DNA from: Hydnum rufescens UP504
Taxonomy: Eukaryota > Basidiomycota > Agaricomycetes > Cantharellales > Hydnaceae
Assembly (NCBI GenBank): GCA_014904985.1
Contig: MU128930.1
Coordinates: 124,001 to 188,000, forward strand
DNA: 64,000 nt
Direction of reading: 5' to 3'
In this document: positions 63,907 to 64,000 of the stretch, piece after piece
Layout of the letters: each line of letters begins with the position of its first letter
Position numbering within the stretch: the first letter of the stretch is position 1
Program-made: the position numbers and the translations under genes
The notes under the pieces: model-generated
The model's database searches: none
Seen by the model: the letters and a program-made list of their open reading frames with translations, nothing else
Told to the model about the DNA's origin: nothing

Positions 63907-64000
63907 GGAATTAATATTCACTTATTAGGGCGGGCCAGCATGGCTTTGCCTTATTCAAATCGATTATTGTGTTCCTACTGGTGGGGCCATGTCGTGAAAA

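Overview
This window is nuclear DNA from a filamentous fungus, most likely a basidiomycete of the Agaricomycetes. Almost every recognisable gene is cut by many GT-AG introns of about 45-90 bases, genes lie close together on both strands, and several proteins have a basidiomycete-type architecture, such as an NDR kinase with a CRIB-like segment. I found no convincing tRNA, rRNA, CRISPR array, prokaryotic operon or intact transposon. Exon joins were worked out by hand by matching splice sites, reading phase and remembered family consensus; no database search was run.

Layout, left to right. 1-3597 (-): the 5' part of a large disordered Bud4/anillin-like gene, facing a POP3 (RNase P subunit) gene at 3704-5088 (+). 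5593-6318 (+): an orphan ORF. 6695-8450 (-): a decayed sterol-desaturase/fatty-acid-hydroxylase gene. 9021-10809 (+): RPN3 of the 26S proteasome. 11435-13825 (+): a Dal5-type MFS transporter. 15060-18264 (+): a long low-complexity protein of unknown role. 19247-21809 (+): a secreted GH47 alpha-mannosidase, with a small GH47-like relic upstream. About 23519-27167 (+): an MgtA-type P-ATPase broken by indels. 28594-29409 (-): a small basic protein with a KEN motif, facing a MAT2B-like reductase at 29580-30863 (+). 31173-33603 (+): a PH-domain protein. 34309-35672 (+): protein phosphatase 1. 36688-37675 (-): a PITH-domain protein, facing mitochondrial uS5m at 37840-38991 (+). 39147-42987 (-): an NDR/LATS kinase, facing an ECM4-type glutathione transferase at 43488-44798 (+). 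45212-46459 (+): a HAD-type phosphatase. 46791-50235 (+): a Ser/Pro-rich unknown. 50690-55958 (-): cohesin subunit SMC1, facing a neugrin/Rrg9-like gene at 56099-56869 (+). 57688-59990 and 61578-63906 (+): a tandem pair of GMC oxidoreductases.

Most genes are unrelated housekeeping functions (proteasome, RNase P, cohesin, PP1, mitochondrial ribosome). I see no single pathway cluster. The clearest organising feature is five head-to-head gene pairs separated by roughly 100-500 bases. The only local gene-family expansion is the GMC pair at the right end.

A caution for any reader: many otherwise well-conserved exons contain single-base insertions or deletions. They occur even in genes expected to be essential (PP1, SMC1), so uncorrected assembly errors are a serious possibility. 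Real decay is better supported for the hydroxylase relic, which also has in-frame stops and lost metal ligands, and is possible for the GMC pair and the Mg-ATPase. No clearly new biological system is evident. The best leads are the degraded genes, the GC-AG introns and micro-exons, and the divergent promoters.
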